Positions 43,989 through 52,960 of a stretch of 64,000 nucleotides of DNA are shown here, piece after piece. This stretch comes from Bradyrhizobium cenepequi (lineage in GTDB: Bacteria; Pseudomonadota; Alphaproteobacteria; Rhizobiales; Xanthobacteraceae): NCBI RefSeq assembly GCF_020329485.1, contig NZ_JAGKJI010000017.1, positions 81,966 to 145,965 on the forward strand, read 5' to 3'. Positions within the stretch are counted from its first letter, which is position 1, and each line of letters begins with the position of its first letter. Position numbers and translations under genes: made by a program. The notes beneath the pieces were generated by a model that was not told where the DNA came from, made no database searches, and saw nothing but the letters and a program-made list of their open reading frames with translations.

Positions 43989-44597
43989 CTAAGCTAAGAG
44001 GGCATAGCCCTCGCTTTCAATGCCCATGAAGGTTCGCCCGAGCATGCCCACGCAAGCAAAGAAATGAGCCGATTTTGCGTGTTCGAGGTCGGCAAAAAAG
44101 CGTTTCGCCCATGGCGCGAGGTAGGCTTCGAAGAACTCGCGATCGGCACCAGGCTGAGCGGCGACCTCCCCTGTGATCAGACCCGCCATGATCTCGCAAA
44201 GAATTGAAACGTGATCTTCGGGTTCGGACAGCACGGTCGGTTCGATGCGGAGGCCCTGAAGGGTTTCACGCAGGCTGGCGAGCGGACGGCCGTACAGCGA
44301 GCCAGTTAGATAATGGGACGCATACGGCAGCAGCTGGCCCTGACCGAGCCCGATAAACAAATCGAAATATTCCCGTGCGGCGCTTTGCTCGCTCGAGCGG
44401 CTGGCGGCCTTCCCCAGCAAAGCATGAGCTCGTCCGAGCGCCGTCGTGTCGCCCATCAGCAGCGCGAGTTGCCCGATCAGTCGGGCATCGGGACTACAAG
44501 AAAGCAGGGCCGCGAGCAGCGCGTATTCCCGCGCCCGCGCATGGTCGATCTCGTCGACCACGGATTCGAGCAACATGGGTGAGGTCAGGTCTTGCAT
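43989..44597 (-). CDS. TorD/DmsD-family molybdoenzyme chaperone for formate dehydrogenase
   Basis: This 202-residue helical protein contains REYALLAALLSCSPDARLIGQL, EQSAAREYFDLFIGLGQGQLLPYASHY with the GxGxxxPY region of the TorD family, and EPEDHVSILCEIMAGLI with the EPxDH motif. Such chaperones bind the Tat signal of a molybdoenzyme and help insert the cofactor. The frame is open to 44762 but ATG 44597 starts the conserved part. It is the last gene of the formate dehydrogenase operon, so the client is most likely FdhA. Confidence 0.87.
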   Translation of the reverse strand: MQDLTSPMLLESVVDEIDHARAREYALLAALLSCSPDARLIGQLALLMGDTTALGRAHALLGKAASRSSEQSAAREYFDLFIGLGQGQLLPYASHYLTGSLYGRPLASLRETLQGLRIEPTVLSEPEDHVSILCEIMAGLITGEVAAQPGADREFFEAYLAPWAKRFFADLEHAKSAHFFACVGMLGRTFMGIESEGYALLA

Positions 44598-44646
44598 CCG
44601 CTTAGTTCTCACTTTCGCATGTAGCGCAGCCGCACGTTGCCTCAAA

Positions 44647-45348
44647 TCAGACTTTGAATCGCGGCAAGGCACTTCCGTGTGAACGCTGGTTTGGCATACC
44701 ATCATTTGCTTCGACAGCGCGATCTCTACTGACTGTGATGCCTTCTGTGTCGCCGCCAACAACTAATCCTCCAAGATCGGGGCCGGCTGCCGGCGCGGCG
44801 TCCAACCTCCGCTCCGCGCTCCGATCAAGATCGTCGGGCTCGCGATTCGGCACGGGCGACTGCCCTTGCTCGCGAGGCGCTGGCAATGCCGCCAATGTTT
44901 CCTCCGCGAGCCTCTCGCCGTTGCCGAGTGCCTGCTGCAGAGGACCTGGCAGATTGTCGCTCGCCCGCAGCGGACCGAATCCCGGCATGGCATCCGGATC
45001 ATTGAAATCCCACTGGTTCTCCGCGATCCCAATGAAATCGCGGATCGCCGGATCGCTCGCCCAGGCCCGGCGCAGCGCCAGTCGCGTCAGCTCGGCGGGT
45101 ACGCTGCTGTGCAGAAATGCGCGGATATCGGTCTCAGCCGCAATTGATTCGATCGATGGCAGGCTTGCCAGATCAAACGCCTCGTCAATCGCCGCGTCGT
45201 CTCTATGCTGGCTGGGGTACAGTCCCACCTCCGGCATAACGGCCGTCGCATGCTGCGGTGCTTCCGCAACGGATTCGGTCTTGCGTGCCGACGCGACCTC
45301 GCGCTTTAGCCGCACCCAGCGTGAAACGAAATTCTCGGGCACGGTCAT
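44647..45348 (-). CDS. DUF3306 protein of the formate dehydrogenase operon
   Basis: The 233-residue protein has an N-terminal FVSRWVRLKREVA, then IRAFLHSSVPAELTRLALRRAWASDPAIRDFIGIAENQWDFNDPDAM, the DUF3306 core, and a variable hydrophilic C-terminus. No membrane segment. The family is known mainly from FDH clusters; function unknown. The ATG overlaps the DUF3305 stop. A frameshifted duplicate of its core lies at 53240-53345, at the other end of the operon. Confidence 0.87.
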   Translation of the reverse strand: MTVPENFVSRWVRLKREVASARKTESVAEAPQHATAVMPEVGLYPSQHRDDAAIDEAFDLASLPSIESIAAETDIRAFLHSSVPAELTRLALRRAWASDPAIRDFIGIAENQWDFNDPDAMPGFGPLRASDNLPGPLQQALGNGERLAEETLAALPAPREQGQSPVPNREPDDLDRSAERRLDAAPAAGPDLGGLVVGGDTEGITVSRDRAVEANDGMPNQRSHGSALPRFKV

Positions 45349-45869
45349 TTCTCGCCGCCCTGTCCGGCGCGGCGAAGCCTGTGGTCCGGTTTTGCGATCG
45401 AGGCTTCGGCCGATTCCCGCCGGCGTCTTACGAAGGGTCGCTCGACATGATGACTGGCGACAAACTGATCTACGACTTCAGCGATGTCGCGTGGCATGGG
45501 CACGGTGTCGACCAAGTTACTGCCGGAATCCGTGAAAGCCTCGCCCTCCGCCGGATCTGCCGTCACGGCGAGAAGCTCATAAGGCGGGTCCGACGCGGTG
45601 GCACGCAAAACCACCCACAGCTTGGGCGCGGCGGAGGTCAGGTTGTCGCGGTAATAGCTTGTCTCGGTCCGGTGCAATTCGATTGTGGCTTGACCGGCAT
45701 AAAACAGGGCGGTTTCCGCGCGCGTATCGAGCGCGGTCCAGGGCACCGCCGAGGCTTTTCCAGCGAACACGGAGACCGGCCGCCACAAAAACTGCGCCCA
45801 CACGCTTTTTGCCCTGCGCCGCTCGACGACGACGCCTGCCGGTAGCTTTGCGAGTGCGGTTGATCTCAA
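45345..45869 (-). CDS. DUF3305 protein of the formate dehydrogenase operon
   Basis: This 174-residue protein has VVVERRRAKSVWAQFLWRPV and the long core LFYAGQATIELHRTETSYYRDNL, PKLWVVLRAT and DTVPMPRDIAEVVDQFVASHH, matching DUF3305. The start is TTG 45869 behind GAGGAGG. It overlaps DUF3306 by ATGA, and the two families nearly always occur together. It is cytoplasmic; a role in FDH assembly is inferred from context. Confidence 0.87.
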   Translation of the reverse strand: MRSTALAKLPAGVVVERRRAKSVWAQFLWRPVSVFAGKASAVPWTALDTRAETALFYAGQATIELHRTETSYYRDNLTSAAPKLWVVLRATASDPPYELLAVTADPAEGEAFTDSGSNLVDTVPMPRDIAEVVDQFVASHHVERPFVRRRRESAEASIAKPDHRLRRAGQGGEK

Positions 45870-45870
45870 T

Positions 45871-45969
45871 TTACGGCCTCCTCACAACGATCGGCAAGCG
45901 GGCCACGAGGTTCTGCAGCTTCAGCACCAAGTGCCCGGCCGGAGAGCCGGAAATCTGCTTCTCGCTCAA
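45871..45969 (-). CDS. 32-residue peptide with TTG start inside the FDH operon
   Basis: TTG 45969 is preceded by AAAGGAGAG at ideal spacing and overlaps the DUF6505 stop as TTGA. The 32 codons (SEKQISGSPAGHLV then LKLQNLVARLPIVVRRP) end in TAA just before the DUF3305 start, and carry the DUF3305 ribosome site. It may be a genuine peptide or only a coupling leader that keeps ribosomes on the message. Confidence 0.45.
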   Translation of the reverse strand: MSEKQISGSPAGHLVLKLQNLVARLPIVVRRP

Positions 45970-46505
45970 ATGCTCTCTCCTTTCGCGGGCTCCGCAAGGT
46001 CGAGATGCTCTTCCGCCTCTGTTCCATCTTCTCCGATCACCTCCACGAAGTTGAAGGGACGCGACGGTGACTGCGTGCCGGGAAGCAGCGAGCGGTACGC
46101 TTCCCGGATCGATCCGCTTTCGAATGTCCGCGTGACGGCGACGATGACACCGGCAGCCGAATGGCAAAGCGAGGCCGCGAAGGCGATTTCCTCCTCCGCG
46201 GCGGCATGCGCCGATGCGAGGTTCGGCGCGCCAAATCGTGCTACAAGCTGCGCGGCGAGAAGCTCGACCGCGGCCGCACGGTCTTGCTCCGTCGCATCGA
46301 CGATCTGAACCAGCGTCGAACGGCCGAGCGAACTCAGTCCCAAAAATCCGGCGCGGAACGAGGCCCGGGCTCGGCCCTGCAGTGCGGGAATGTTTAGGTT
46401 CAGGAAAACGAACGCGCCCGAGACTGCCCACTCCCCCGGTGCCGCCGCGCGTTCAAACACGAAGGCATCGGAAGCATCGAGCTGAATGGTCCGCAGCAAT
46501 TTCAC
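45966..46505 (-). CDS. DUF6505 protein of the formate dehydrogenase operon
   Basis: The 179-residue protein starts KLLRTIQLDASDAFVFERAAAPGEWAV and contains ARASFRAGFLGLSSLGRSTLVQIVDATEQDRAAAVELLAAQLV and CHSAAGVIVAVTRTFE. It matches DUF6505, a family I know from Rhizobiales FDH operons. Its ATG overlaps the stop of the 4Fe-4S protein. There is no signal or membrane segment. Unknown function; assembly or regulation of FDH by context. Confidence 0.82.
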   Translation of the reverse strand: MKLLRTIQLDASDAFVFERAAAPGEWAVSGAFVFLNLNIPALQGRARASFRAGFLGLSSLGRSTLVQIVDATEQDRAAAVELLAAQLVARFGAPNLASAHAAAEEEIAFAASLCHSAAGVIVAVTRTFESGSIREAYRSLLPGTQSPSRPFNFVEVIGEDGTEAEEHLDLAEPAKGESI

Positions 46506-48271
46506 GGGCGTGGGCCTCGACTGGAATCGGTGCGCTCCTGCAGATAATCATCGGTGGTGCGAACCGATCGATCCGGCGCAGAGTAAGGATCGAAGTTTTC
46601 TTGCGAAACGGCGGCGACGCGGCAATCGTCGCACATCTTGATAAGCTCCAGGCGTTGCGACGCATCCGGATACATCCAGTGCCTGCCCTCAAGCTTGGCC
46701 AGCACGCGCTCGATCGTGCTCTTCACCCCGAACGGCTTGTTGCATTGGATGCAGCAGAAAGGCTCTTCCTCTTTCAGGACGCGCGCCGGCGCGCTGCCCG
46801 AGCGAAAATCGATCTGGGGAACGAGGCTGATGACGCGTTCGGGACAGGTCGCCTGGCATAGGCCGCATTGCACGCAGGCGTCTTCAACAAAACGCAGCTT
46901 CGGTCGTTCCGAGTCGTCGCGCAGCGCGCCGGTCGGGCAGGCTGAGACGCAAGCCAGGCAAAGCGTGCAGTTGTCGGCATCGACCACGACCGCACCGAAC
47001 GCCGCGCCCTTCGGAAGGGCGATCACATCGAGCGGATCGGGAACCGAGCGATAGAGCTCGCCGAGCGCGAAGCGCAGCACATCGCGCTTGCCGCCGATGG
47101 TCCGAAAACTTGCCGGCCGCGGCGTCGGCGGCAGCAACGCAACTTCGCGCAACATGCGGCCGAGCACGTCGGGATCGTCGGTCTCGACGGTGGCGACCCG
47201 CGCGCCGTCGAACCCAAGCCCCGCCAGAATGGGCTCCGCCAGCGCGATGGTCTGCCGCAACCCGGAGATATCGTGCCGCGGCCGATCGCGCAGCAGAAAG
47301 CGCATGGACGACACACCATAGGCAAACGCGGCCGCGATGCTCTCCAGTCCAACCTGCGTGACTTCATTGACGCTGAACGGCAACACATGCGATGGCAAGC
47401 CCTCGCCAAACTGGGCCAGTGCATCGAGCAAAGGCGCGCCGTGCGCCTCATCATGCACCAGAACGACCGGATGGGCTCCGCCGGCCTCGCGATACGCAAG
47501 CAACACCGCGCGCAGCTTTCGTAGCAGCGCATCCGCCGGTGGCAGCGCATACGACGCCGCTCCGGTAGGACAGGCCGCCGCGCATTGTCCGCAGCCGGCA
47601 CAGATGTTCGGATCGATCAGGACGCGGTCTCCCGCCGGTGTGATGGCGCCCGCCGGGCAAAGATCGAGGCAGCGCGTACAGCCGACGATCCGGGAACGCG
47701 AGTGCGCGCAAAGTGACGGCTCGAAGGCGATATACCGGGGCTTTTCGAAAGTGCCGGTGAGATCGCGCGCCTTGCTGACCGCCTCCAGCATGGCAGACCG
47801 GTTACCGGGATCGACGCGCAGATAGCCGTCGCGCAGGTCGGCCGCGGCAAACAGCGATGATCCGCCGGAAAGATCGAGAATGATGTCGCAACGCGACTGT
47901 GCGCCATTGCGCGAAGGCCCGAACATCAACGTGCCAGGCGACGACGACACCAGCTCTTCGAAATCGTCAACGGTGACCTCGAACGCGCCGAGATGGCCCC
48001 TGGCGGTTCCGATCTTCCCCTTCGCGACCGGGAAAGCGGTCGCCGCGGGAACGGCGATGACGGTGGGCGGCGTAATCAACACGGTAACGTCGAGGCGATC
48101 TTCGAGCAGACGTCCGGCGTCGATCGCCGCCTCATTCCGACCGTAGACGAGAATAACACCTGAGCTCTCGACGGAAATGACAGGCAAATCCGGCATCGGT
48201 ACGGCGGCGGCCGCCTGCAGCGCCGCCATCTTCGGCTCGGCGTCACTGATCAGCTGGGGCGTATCTCGCAT
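46502..48271 (-). CDS. Polyferredoxin-like 4Fe-4S protein of the FDH operon
   Basis: In this 589-residue protein Cys motifs fall in two pairs: CTRCLDLCPAGAI and CAGCGQCAAACPTGA (~residues 198-240), then CTLCLACVSACPTGAL and CVQCGLCQATCPERV (~440-490), giving up to four [4Fe-4S] clusters, plus CCIQCNKPFG and MCDDCRVAA near the end. The N-terminus GVILVYGRNEAAIDAG is unlike ferredoxins. No signal peptide. It probably moves electrons in the cytoplasm, perhaps in FDH maturation. RBS GAGGAA precedes the ATG. Confidence 0.88.
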   Translation of the reverse strand: MRDTPQLISDAEPKMAALQAAAAVPMPDLPVISVESSGVILVYGRNEAAIDAGRLLEDRLDVTVLITPPTVIAVPAATAFPVAKGKIGTARGHLGAFEVTVDDFEELVSSSPGTLMFGPSRNGAQSRCDIILDLSGGSSLFAAADLRDGYLRVDPGNRSAMLEAVSKARDLTGTFEKPRYIAFEPSLCAHSRSRIVGCTRCLDLCPAGAITPAGDRVLIDPNICAGCGQCAAACPTGAASYALPPADALLRKLRAVLLAYREAGGAHPVVLVHDEAHGAPLLDALAQFGEGLPSHVLPFSVNEVTQVGLESIAAAFAYGVSSMRFLLRDRPRHDISGLRQTIALAEPILAGLGFDGARVATVETDDPDVLGRMLREVALLPPTPRPASFRTIGGKRDVLRFALGELYRSVPDPLDVIALPKGAAFGAVVVDADNCTLCLACVSACPTGALRDDSERPKLRFVEDACVQCGLCQATCPERVISLVPQIDFRSGSAPARVLKEEEPFCCIQCNKPFGVKSTIERVLAKLEGRHWMYPDASQRLELIKMCDDCRVAAVSQENFDPYSAPDRSVRTTDDYLQERTDSSRGPRP

Positions 48272-48313
48272 TTCCTCGATTGCCTTTCCAATCGCACGAA
48301 AGAAAGCCGATAT

Positions 48314-49327
48314 TCATTCCGCCGGCGTTGCCGAGGACTGTCCGCGTTCGTGCAACGGTTGCTTGGCAAGCTGTTTTGCGAGCCAAAGGTCGTGGTGCTC
48401 CCTCGCCCAGTTGAGGTCGACCTCGCCGGTGCCCATAGCCTCGAACGCACCCTCCATGCCGAGCGTGCCGATATAGATGTGGGCGAGGATCAGGGCGACG
48501 AACAGGATGGCCACGACGGCATGCACGCCTTGGGCGACCTGCATTTCGGCGATGTTGGTTCCGTAGAAAGGAAACAACAGCAGAAAGCCTGACACCGTGA
48601 CTGCCGCACCGGCCGCCAGCGAAAGCCAGAACACAAGCTTCTCTCCGAGATTGAAGCGCCCGGCGGGCGCATGTTTCGACGTAATGAAGCCCCCGCCCTG
48701 TTTGAGCCAGTCTATGTCCACCCTTTGCGGAAAATTGTCGCGGAAAAATATTGCCGCGATCAGGATAAGGCCGGCCACGAAGGCGAAGCTGGTGAAGTTG
48801 TGCACGTACTTCGCAGCCTGCGAGAGATCCCCGAAAGCGTAGGGGCCGATCAGCGGCATCAGCACGATCTTGCCAAAGGTGACATTGAGTCCGGTGAGGC
48901 CGAGAACAACAAAGGACACTGCCGTCAACCAGTGCGAAAAACGCTCGAGGGCCTTGAAGCGCAGCACCTTTTGTCCCGACCGGCCGGCCGAAATCCGTAT
49001 CCTTCCGATGATGAGATAGGCCGCGCCCAGGACGACGATGGTGCCGAGAATGACGATCGCGCCACCCCAGTGCAACAGCACCTCGTGGAAGCAGTCCCAG
49101 GTCCGTCCCATCGGCTGGATCAGCACTCTGGCCTTCACATCGGGAATAGTGATCTGCCCTTCGACATGCGGCACCTGATTTAACAGGGCACGCTCGCCGA
49201 TCACGCTTGCGCTCGGGTCGGGCGCGCCATCCGGGGCAAACTTCTCAGCGAAGGCGGGAACCATTGCCGTCATGATCAAGAGCATTGCCGCGACCGCGAT
49301 CGAGCGAATACCTGCTGAGAGCGCCAT
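48314..49327 (-). CDS. fdhC: Formate dehydrogenase cytochrome b subunit (gamma)
   Basis: The 337-residue inner-membrane protein has a signal peptide, a periplasmic part, then a helix at ~115-135 and four helices of the cytochrome b556 fold with heme-ligand His residues in FKALERFSHWLTAVSFV, KYVHNFTSFAFVAG, AQGVHAVVAILFVALILAHIYIG. It accepts electrons from FdhB and reduces quinone. The C-terminus reads ATPAE, shared with the RND pump and aquaporin. It follows FdhB by 57 bp. Confidence 0.93.
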   Translation of the reverse strand: MALSAGIRSIAVAAMLLIMTAMVPAFAEKFAPDGAPDPSASVIGERALLNQVPHVEGQITIPDVKARVLIQPMGRTWDCFHEVLLHWGGAIVILGTIVVLGAAYLIIGRIRISAGRSGQKVLRFKALERFSHWLTAVSFVVLGLTGLNVTFGKIVLMPLIGPYAFGDLSQAAKYVHNFTSFAFVAGLILIAAIFFRDNFPQRVDIDWLKQGGGFITSKHAPAGRFNLGEKLVFWLSLAAGAAVTVSGFLLLFPFYGTNIAEMQVAQGVHAVVAILFVALILAHIYIGTLGMEGAFEAMGTGEVDLNWAREHHDLWLAKQLAKQPLHERGQSSATPAE

Positions 49328-49383
49328 GGCGATTATCCTTCTCGGATTTGCGAATACGCTGTTCTTGATGACCCAACGTGCAC

Positions 49384-49986
49384 TCAGACCTCGATGTCCT
49401 CGTGATAGGCGGTCAACCAGCCCCAGGCGCCGGAACCGTAGCCGCGCCTCAGAACCCGTTCCTTGTAGATCTGCGCGATGACGTCACCATCGCCCGCCAG
49501 CAGCGATTTGGTCGAACACATCTCAGCGCATAATGGCAGCTTGCCCTCGCCGAACCGGTCCGAGCCGTATTTGGCGTACTCTGCGGCGCTGCCGGGCGCC
49601 TCGTTGCCGCCGCCTCCGGCGCAATAGGTGCACTTGTCCATTTTGCCGCGCGAACCGAAATTGCCGACTTTCGGATATTGCGGCGCGCCGAATGGACAGG
49701 CGTAGAAGCAATAACCGCAACCGATGCAGATATCCTTGTCATGGAGCACGATGCCGTCGTCGGTCGGATAAATACATGACACAGGGCAAACCGAAGCGCA
49801 GGGAGCATCGGTGCAATGCATGCACGCCATCGAAACCGAACGCTCACCAGGCTTGCCGTCGTTGATGGTGACGACTCGCCTGCGGTTGATGCCCCAGGGA
49901 ACCTCGTTCTCGTTTTTGCATGCCGTAACGCAGGCGTTGCAGTCGATGCATCGCTCTGCATCGCAAAGAAATTTCATGCGCGCCAT
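49384..49986 (-). CDS. fdhB: Formate dehydrogenase iron-sulfur subunit (beta)
   Basis: This 200-residue protein carries four [4Fe-4S] motifs: CDAERCIDCNACVTACKNEN at the start, CMHCTDAPCASVCPVSC, CIGCGYCFYACPFGAP, and CTYCAGG with a distant LCAEMCSTKSL. This is the FDH3-type beta subunit that relays electrons from FdhA to the cytochrome. It is short compared with E. coli FdnH because it lacks the C-terminal anchor helix. The TAGGAG site precedes the ATG; the gap to FdhA is 9 bp. Confidence 0.93.
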   Translation of the reverse strand: MARMKFLCDAERCIDCNACVTACKNENEVPWGINRRRVVTINDGKPGERSVSMACMHCTDAPCASVCPVSCIYPTDDGIVLHDKDICIGCGYCFYACPFGAPQYPKVGNFGSRGKMDKCTYCAGGGGNEAPGSAAEYAKYGSDRFGEGKLPLCAEMCSTKSLLAGDGDVIAQIYKERVLRRGYGSGAWGWLTAYHEDIEV

Positions 49987-49995
49987 GATCTGCTC

Positions 49996-52950
49996 CTACG
50001 CCGCCCTGATCTGACAAAGGGTCGCCTTTGGCTCCTGCATCCCAGTCGCGGGATCGTAACCGTAGGTCGTGAGTGTGTTGACGCTTTCGCCCAGCACGAT
50101 TGGGTCATTGCCCCTAGGATATTTGGCGCGCAAATCAGCACCTTCGTAATAGCCGGCAAAGGAATACGGCATCCAGGCGACACCCTTGCCGACCCTCTCC
50201 GTCACGAGAGCTTTCATGCGGGTCCTCGAGTTGCTCTCAGGTCCGCTCACCCAGACCCAGCCGCCATCCTTGATCCCGCGGGCTCCCGCATCCTCGGGAT
50301 TGATTTCGACGTACATATTCTGAACCAGCTCGGCGAGCCATTTGTTGGAGCGCGTCTCTTCGCCGCCCCCCTCATATTCGACTATCCGGCCCGAGGTGAG
50401 GATCAGCGGGTACTGCTTGACGATGCCGCGGTCGACTGCCGTCTTCTGCACGGTGAAGCCGATATTGGGCATCCGGAACTGCCTGCCATCCGGGTAGGCC
50501 GGATAGTCCGCGACCAGATCCGTACGGGGAGTGAAGACGGGCTCGCGATGCACGGGGACCGGATCAGGCAAATTCCAGGCGATCATGCGCGCCTTGCCAT
50601 TGCCGCAAGGCGAGCAACCATGCTCGATCGCGACACGCTGAATTCCGCCGGAAAGATCGGTCGACCATGACACCGTATCGGGATTGGCAGGGTTCACCTG
50701 CTGAATGATATCCATTTCCTGCGGCGTAAGGTCCTTGTCCCAGCCGAGTCTCTTCAGCACGGCCAAGGTGAATTCGGGATATCCATCCTTGATTTCAGAC
50801 CCGACTGAATAAGATCCATCGGCCAGCAGATTGTCATGCTCTTCCTTTTCGACCAGCTGACCGTTTTCCATCACCTTGCGTTTGACGACGCGTTCAATAC
50901 CGAACCTGGCGCGGAACGTGCCGCCGCCTTCCTTGACTGGCAGATGGGTGTTGTAAAGGATCGCTGTACCCGGATGCTTGAACTCCGGCGTTCCCCAGCA
51001 CGGCCACGGCAAACCGTAATACTCGCCACCTACTTCAGGATCGTCCTTTGGCGCGCGCAGGGTCACCACATCGAATTTTGCCTGGTTCCTCATGTGAGCC
51101 TTGAGCCGTTCGGGCGATTGTCCGCAATAACCGGTCGACCAACCGCCACGGTTGATCTCGCGCAGAATGTCCTCTGCCGATACCGAGCCGTTCTCGACCT
51201 TGATATTCTTGAACATCCGATCGGCGAAGCCCAGCTTGCGGGCGAGCATGTACATCGTGTCGTAGTCGTTCTTGGATTCGAACACCGGATCAACGATCTT
51301 CTCGCCCCACTGCAGCGAGCGGTTCGAGGCGGTCCGCGATCCATCCATCTCGAAGCTGGTGCAGGCCGGCAAGAGATAAATGCCGTTCTTGCGTTCCGAG
51401 AGCACTGACCAGGCGGTCGGATAGGGATCGCACACCACCAGCAGTTCGAGCTTTTCGATCCCTCGCTTGGCTTCCGGCATCCGCGTAATGGTGTTGACGC
51501 CATGTCCCATGACGAACATCGCCTGCACGTCGTTGGGCTGTGAGACCTGGTCCTTCGGCAATAAAGTCGCATCGAACCAGCGCGTGCTTGTAATTCCCGG
51601 ACTTTCCATCAGCGCCTTGGTCGCGAAGCGCGACGCGATCCAGTCGTAGTCCACCTCCCATACGCGGCACCAATGCTGCCAGGCATCCTCCGCGAGGCCG
51701 TAATAAAGCGGCAACGTCGTTACATCGAGGCCAAGATCGGTGGCGCCCTGCACATTGGTATGGCCACGGAAAATGTTGGCGCCGCCTCCGGGACCGCCGA
51801 CATTGCCCGTCGCCAGCAGCAGCAGGCAACTGGCGCGGACGTTCGCGGTGCCAAATGAGTACTGCGTCTGCCCCATCGCCCAGATCAGCGTCGAAGGCTT
51901 CTGCTTGGCGAAAATTTCGGCGACGTGCTTGACCTGCGCTTCAGGCAGACCTGTGACGCGTTCGACCTCCTGGGGATTCCATTTCGCCACCTGCTCGCGG
52001 ACCTCGTCGATGCCGTAAACCCGCTGGCGAAGAAACTCCTTGTCCTCCCAGCCGTTCTGGAGAATGTGCCAAAGCATTCCATAGATTGTCGGGATGTGAG
52101 TGCCGGGGCGCACGCGGACATACTCGGTGGCGTGCGCGGCCGTTCGGGTCATGCGCGGATCGATGACGATCATGTTGGCCCGGTTCAGCTCCTTGCCTTC
52201 AAGAATATGCTGGAGCGAAACAGGATGCGCCTCCGCTGGATTGCCGCCCATGATCACAATGGTCTTGGCATTGCGGATATCGTTGTAGCTGTTGGTCATC
52301 GCGCCATAGCCCCAGGTATTGGCTACGCCGGTGACCGTGGTGGAATGGCAGATCCGCGCCTGATGGTCGGAATTGTTGGTGCCCCAGAAAGCCGCCAGCT
52401 TGCGGTAGAGATAGGCGGCTTCGTTGGTGAATTTTGCCGACCCAAGCCAGTATACCGAGTCCGGTCCGGATTTCTGGCGGATCTCGAGCAACTTATCGCT
52501 GATCTCGTCGATGGCCTTTTCCCACGTGACGCGTGTCCATTGCCCATCCACGAGCTTTACCGGGTAACGCAGGCGGCGGTCGTTCATCGCGTCATCGCGA
52601 ACCGCGGCGCCCTTGCAGCAGTGCGATCCACGATTGATCGGGCTATCGTAGTCCGGCTCCTGTCCGATCCACACGCCGTTCGCTACTTTCGCGATAACAG
52701 AACAGCCGACCGAGCAGTGGGTGCAGATATTCTTGCGGGTCGCAACCGCCGCACCAACGGCTGGCGGCGGGCCGGCCTGCGCATTGCGCACGCCACCGAG
52801 CGGCAAATCGCCGAGCACCGCGAGCGCACCGACGGTCAAGCCTGAGCGGTTGAGGAAGCTGCGGCGATCGATGCCGATGCCGGATGGAGCCGCCGGTGCG
52901 ACGGCTGATTGGTGTTGGTTTGCGCTGCGTTCCGATTTCCTGAAAAGCAC
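49996..52950 (-). CDS. fdhA: Formate dehydrogenase catalytic subunit (alpha)
   Basis: The 984-residue molybdopterin enzyme oxidises formate to CO2. The start is GTG 52950 behind GGGAGG. A Tat signal (DRRSFLNRSGLTVGALAVLG) places it in the periplasm. The [4Fe-4S] site is CTHCSVGCSV with GSHCCKG; the molybdenum ligand is Cys in HQARICHST (~residue 215), a Cys enzyme where E. coli FdnG has selenocysteine. RSNKWLAELVQNMYVEINPEDA in the C-terminal domain is typical FDH. It works with FdhB, FdhC and the small Tat protein upstream. Confidence 0.95.
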   Translation of the reverse strand: MLFRKSERSANQHQSAVAPAAPSGIGIDRRSFLNRSGLTVGALAVLGDLPLGGVRNAQAGPPPAVGAAVATRKNICTHCSVGCSVIAKVANGVWIGQEPDYDSPINRGSHCCKGAAVRDDAMNDRRLRYPVKLVDGQWTRVTWEKAIDEISDKLLEIRQKSGPDSVYWLGSAKFTNEAAYLYRKLAAFWGTNNSDHQARICHSTTVTGVANTWGYGAMTNSYNDIRNAKTIVIMGGNPAEAHPVSLQHILEGKELNRANMIVIDPRMTRTAAHATEYVRVRPGTHIPTIYGMLWHILQNGWEDKEFLRQRVYGIDEVREQVAKWNPQEVERVTGLPEAQVKHVAEIFAKQKPSTLIWAMGQTQYSFGTANVRASCLLLLATGNVGGPGGGANIFRGHTNVQGATDLGLDVTTLPLYYGLAEDAWQHWCRVWEVDYDWIASRFATKALMESPGITSTRWFDATLLPKDQVSQPNDVQAMFVMGHGVNTITRMPEAKRGIEKLELLVVCDPYPTAWSVLSERKNGIYLLPACTSFEMDGSRTASNRSLQWGEKIVDPVFESKNDYDTMYMLARKLGFADRMFKNIKVENGSVSAEDILREINRGGWSTGYCGQSPERLKAHMRNQAKFDVVTLRAPKDDPEVGGEYYGLPWPCWGTPEFKHPGTAILYNTHLPVKEGGGTFRARFGIERVVKRKVMENGQLVEKEEHDNLLADGSYSVGSEIKDGYPEFTLAVLKRLGWDKDLTPQEMDIIQQVNPANPDTVSWSTDLSGGIQRVAIEHGCSPCGNGKARMIAWNLPDPVPVHREPVFTPRTDLVADYPAYPDGRQFRMPNIGFTVQKTAVDRGIVKQYPLILTSGRIVEYEGGGEETRSNKWLAELVQNMYVEINPEDAGARGIKDGGWVWVSGPESNSRTRMKALVTERVGKGVAWMPYSFAGYYEGADLRAKYPRGNDPIVLGESVNTLTTYGYDPATGMQEPKATLCQIRAA

Positions 52951-52960
52951 GGACGCCTCC

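Noticed and set aside
46161..46861. Long plus-strand frames opposite the FDH accessory genes
   Set aside because: They are antisense shadows caused by high GC third positions; the minus-strand genes have family matches and coupled starts.
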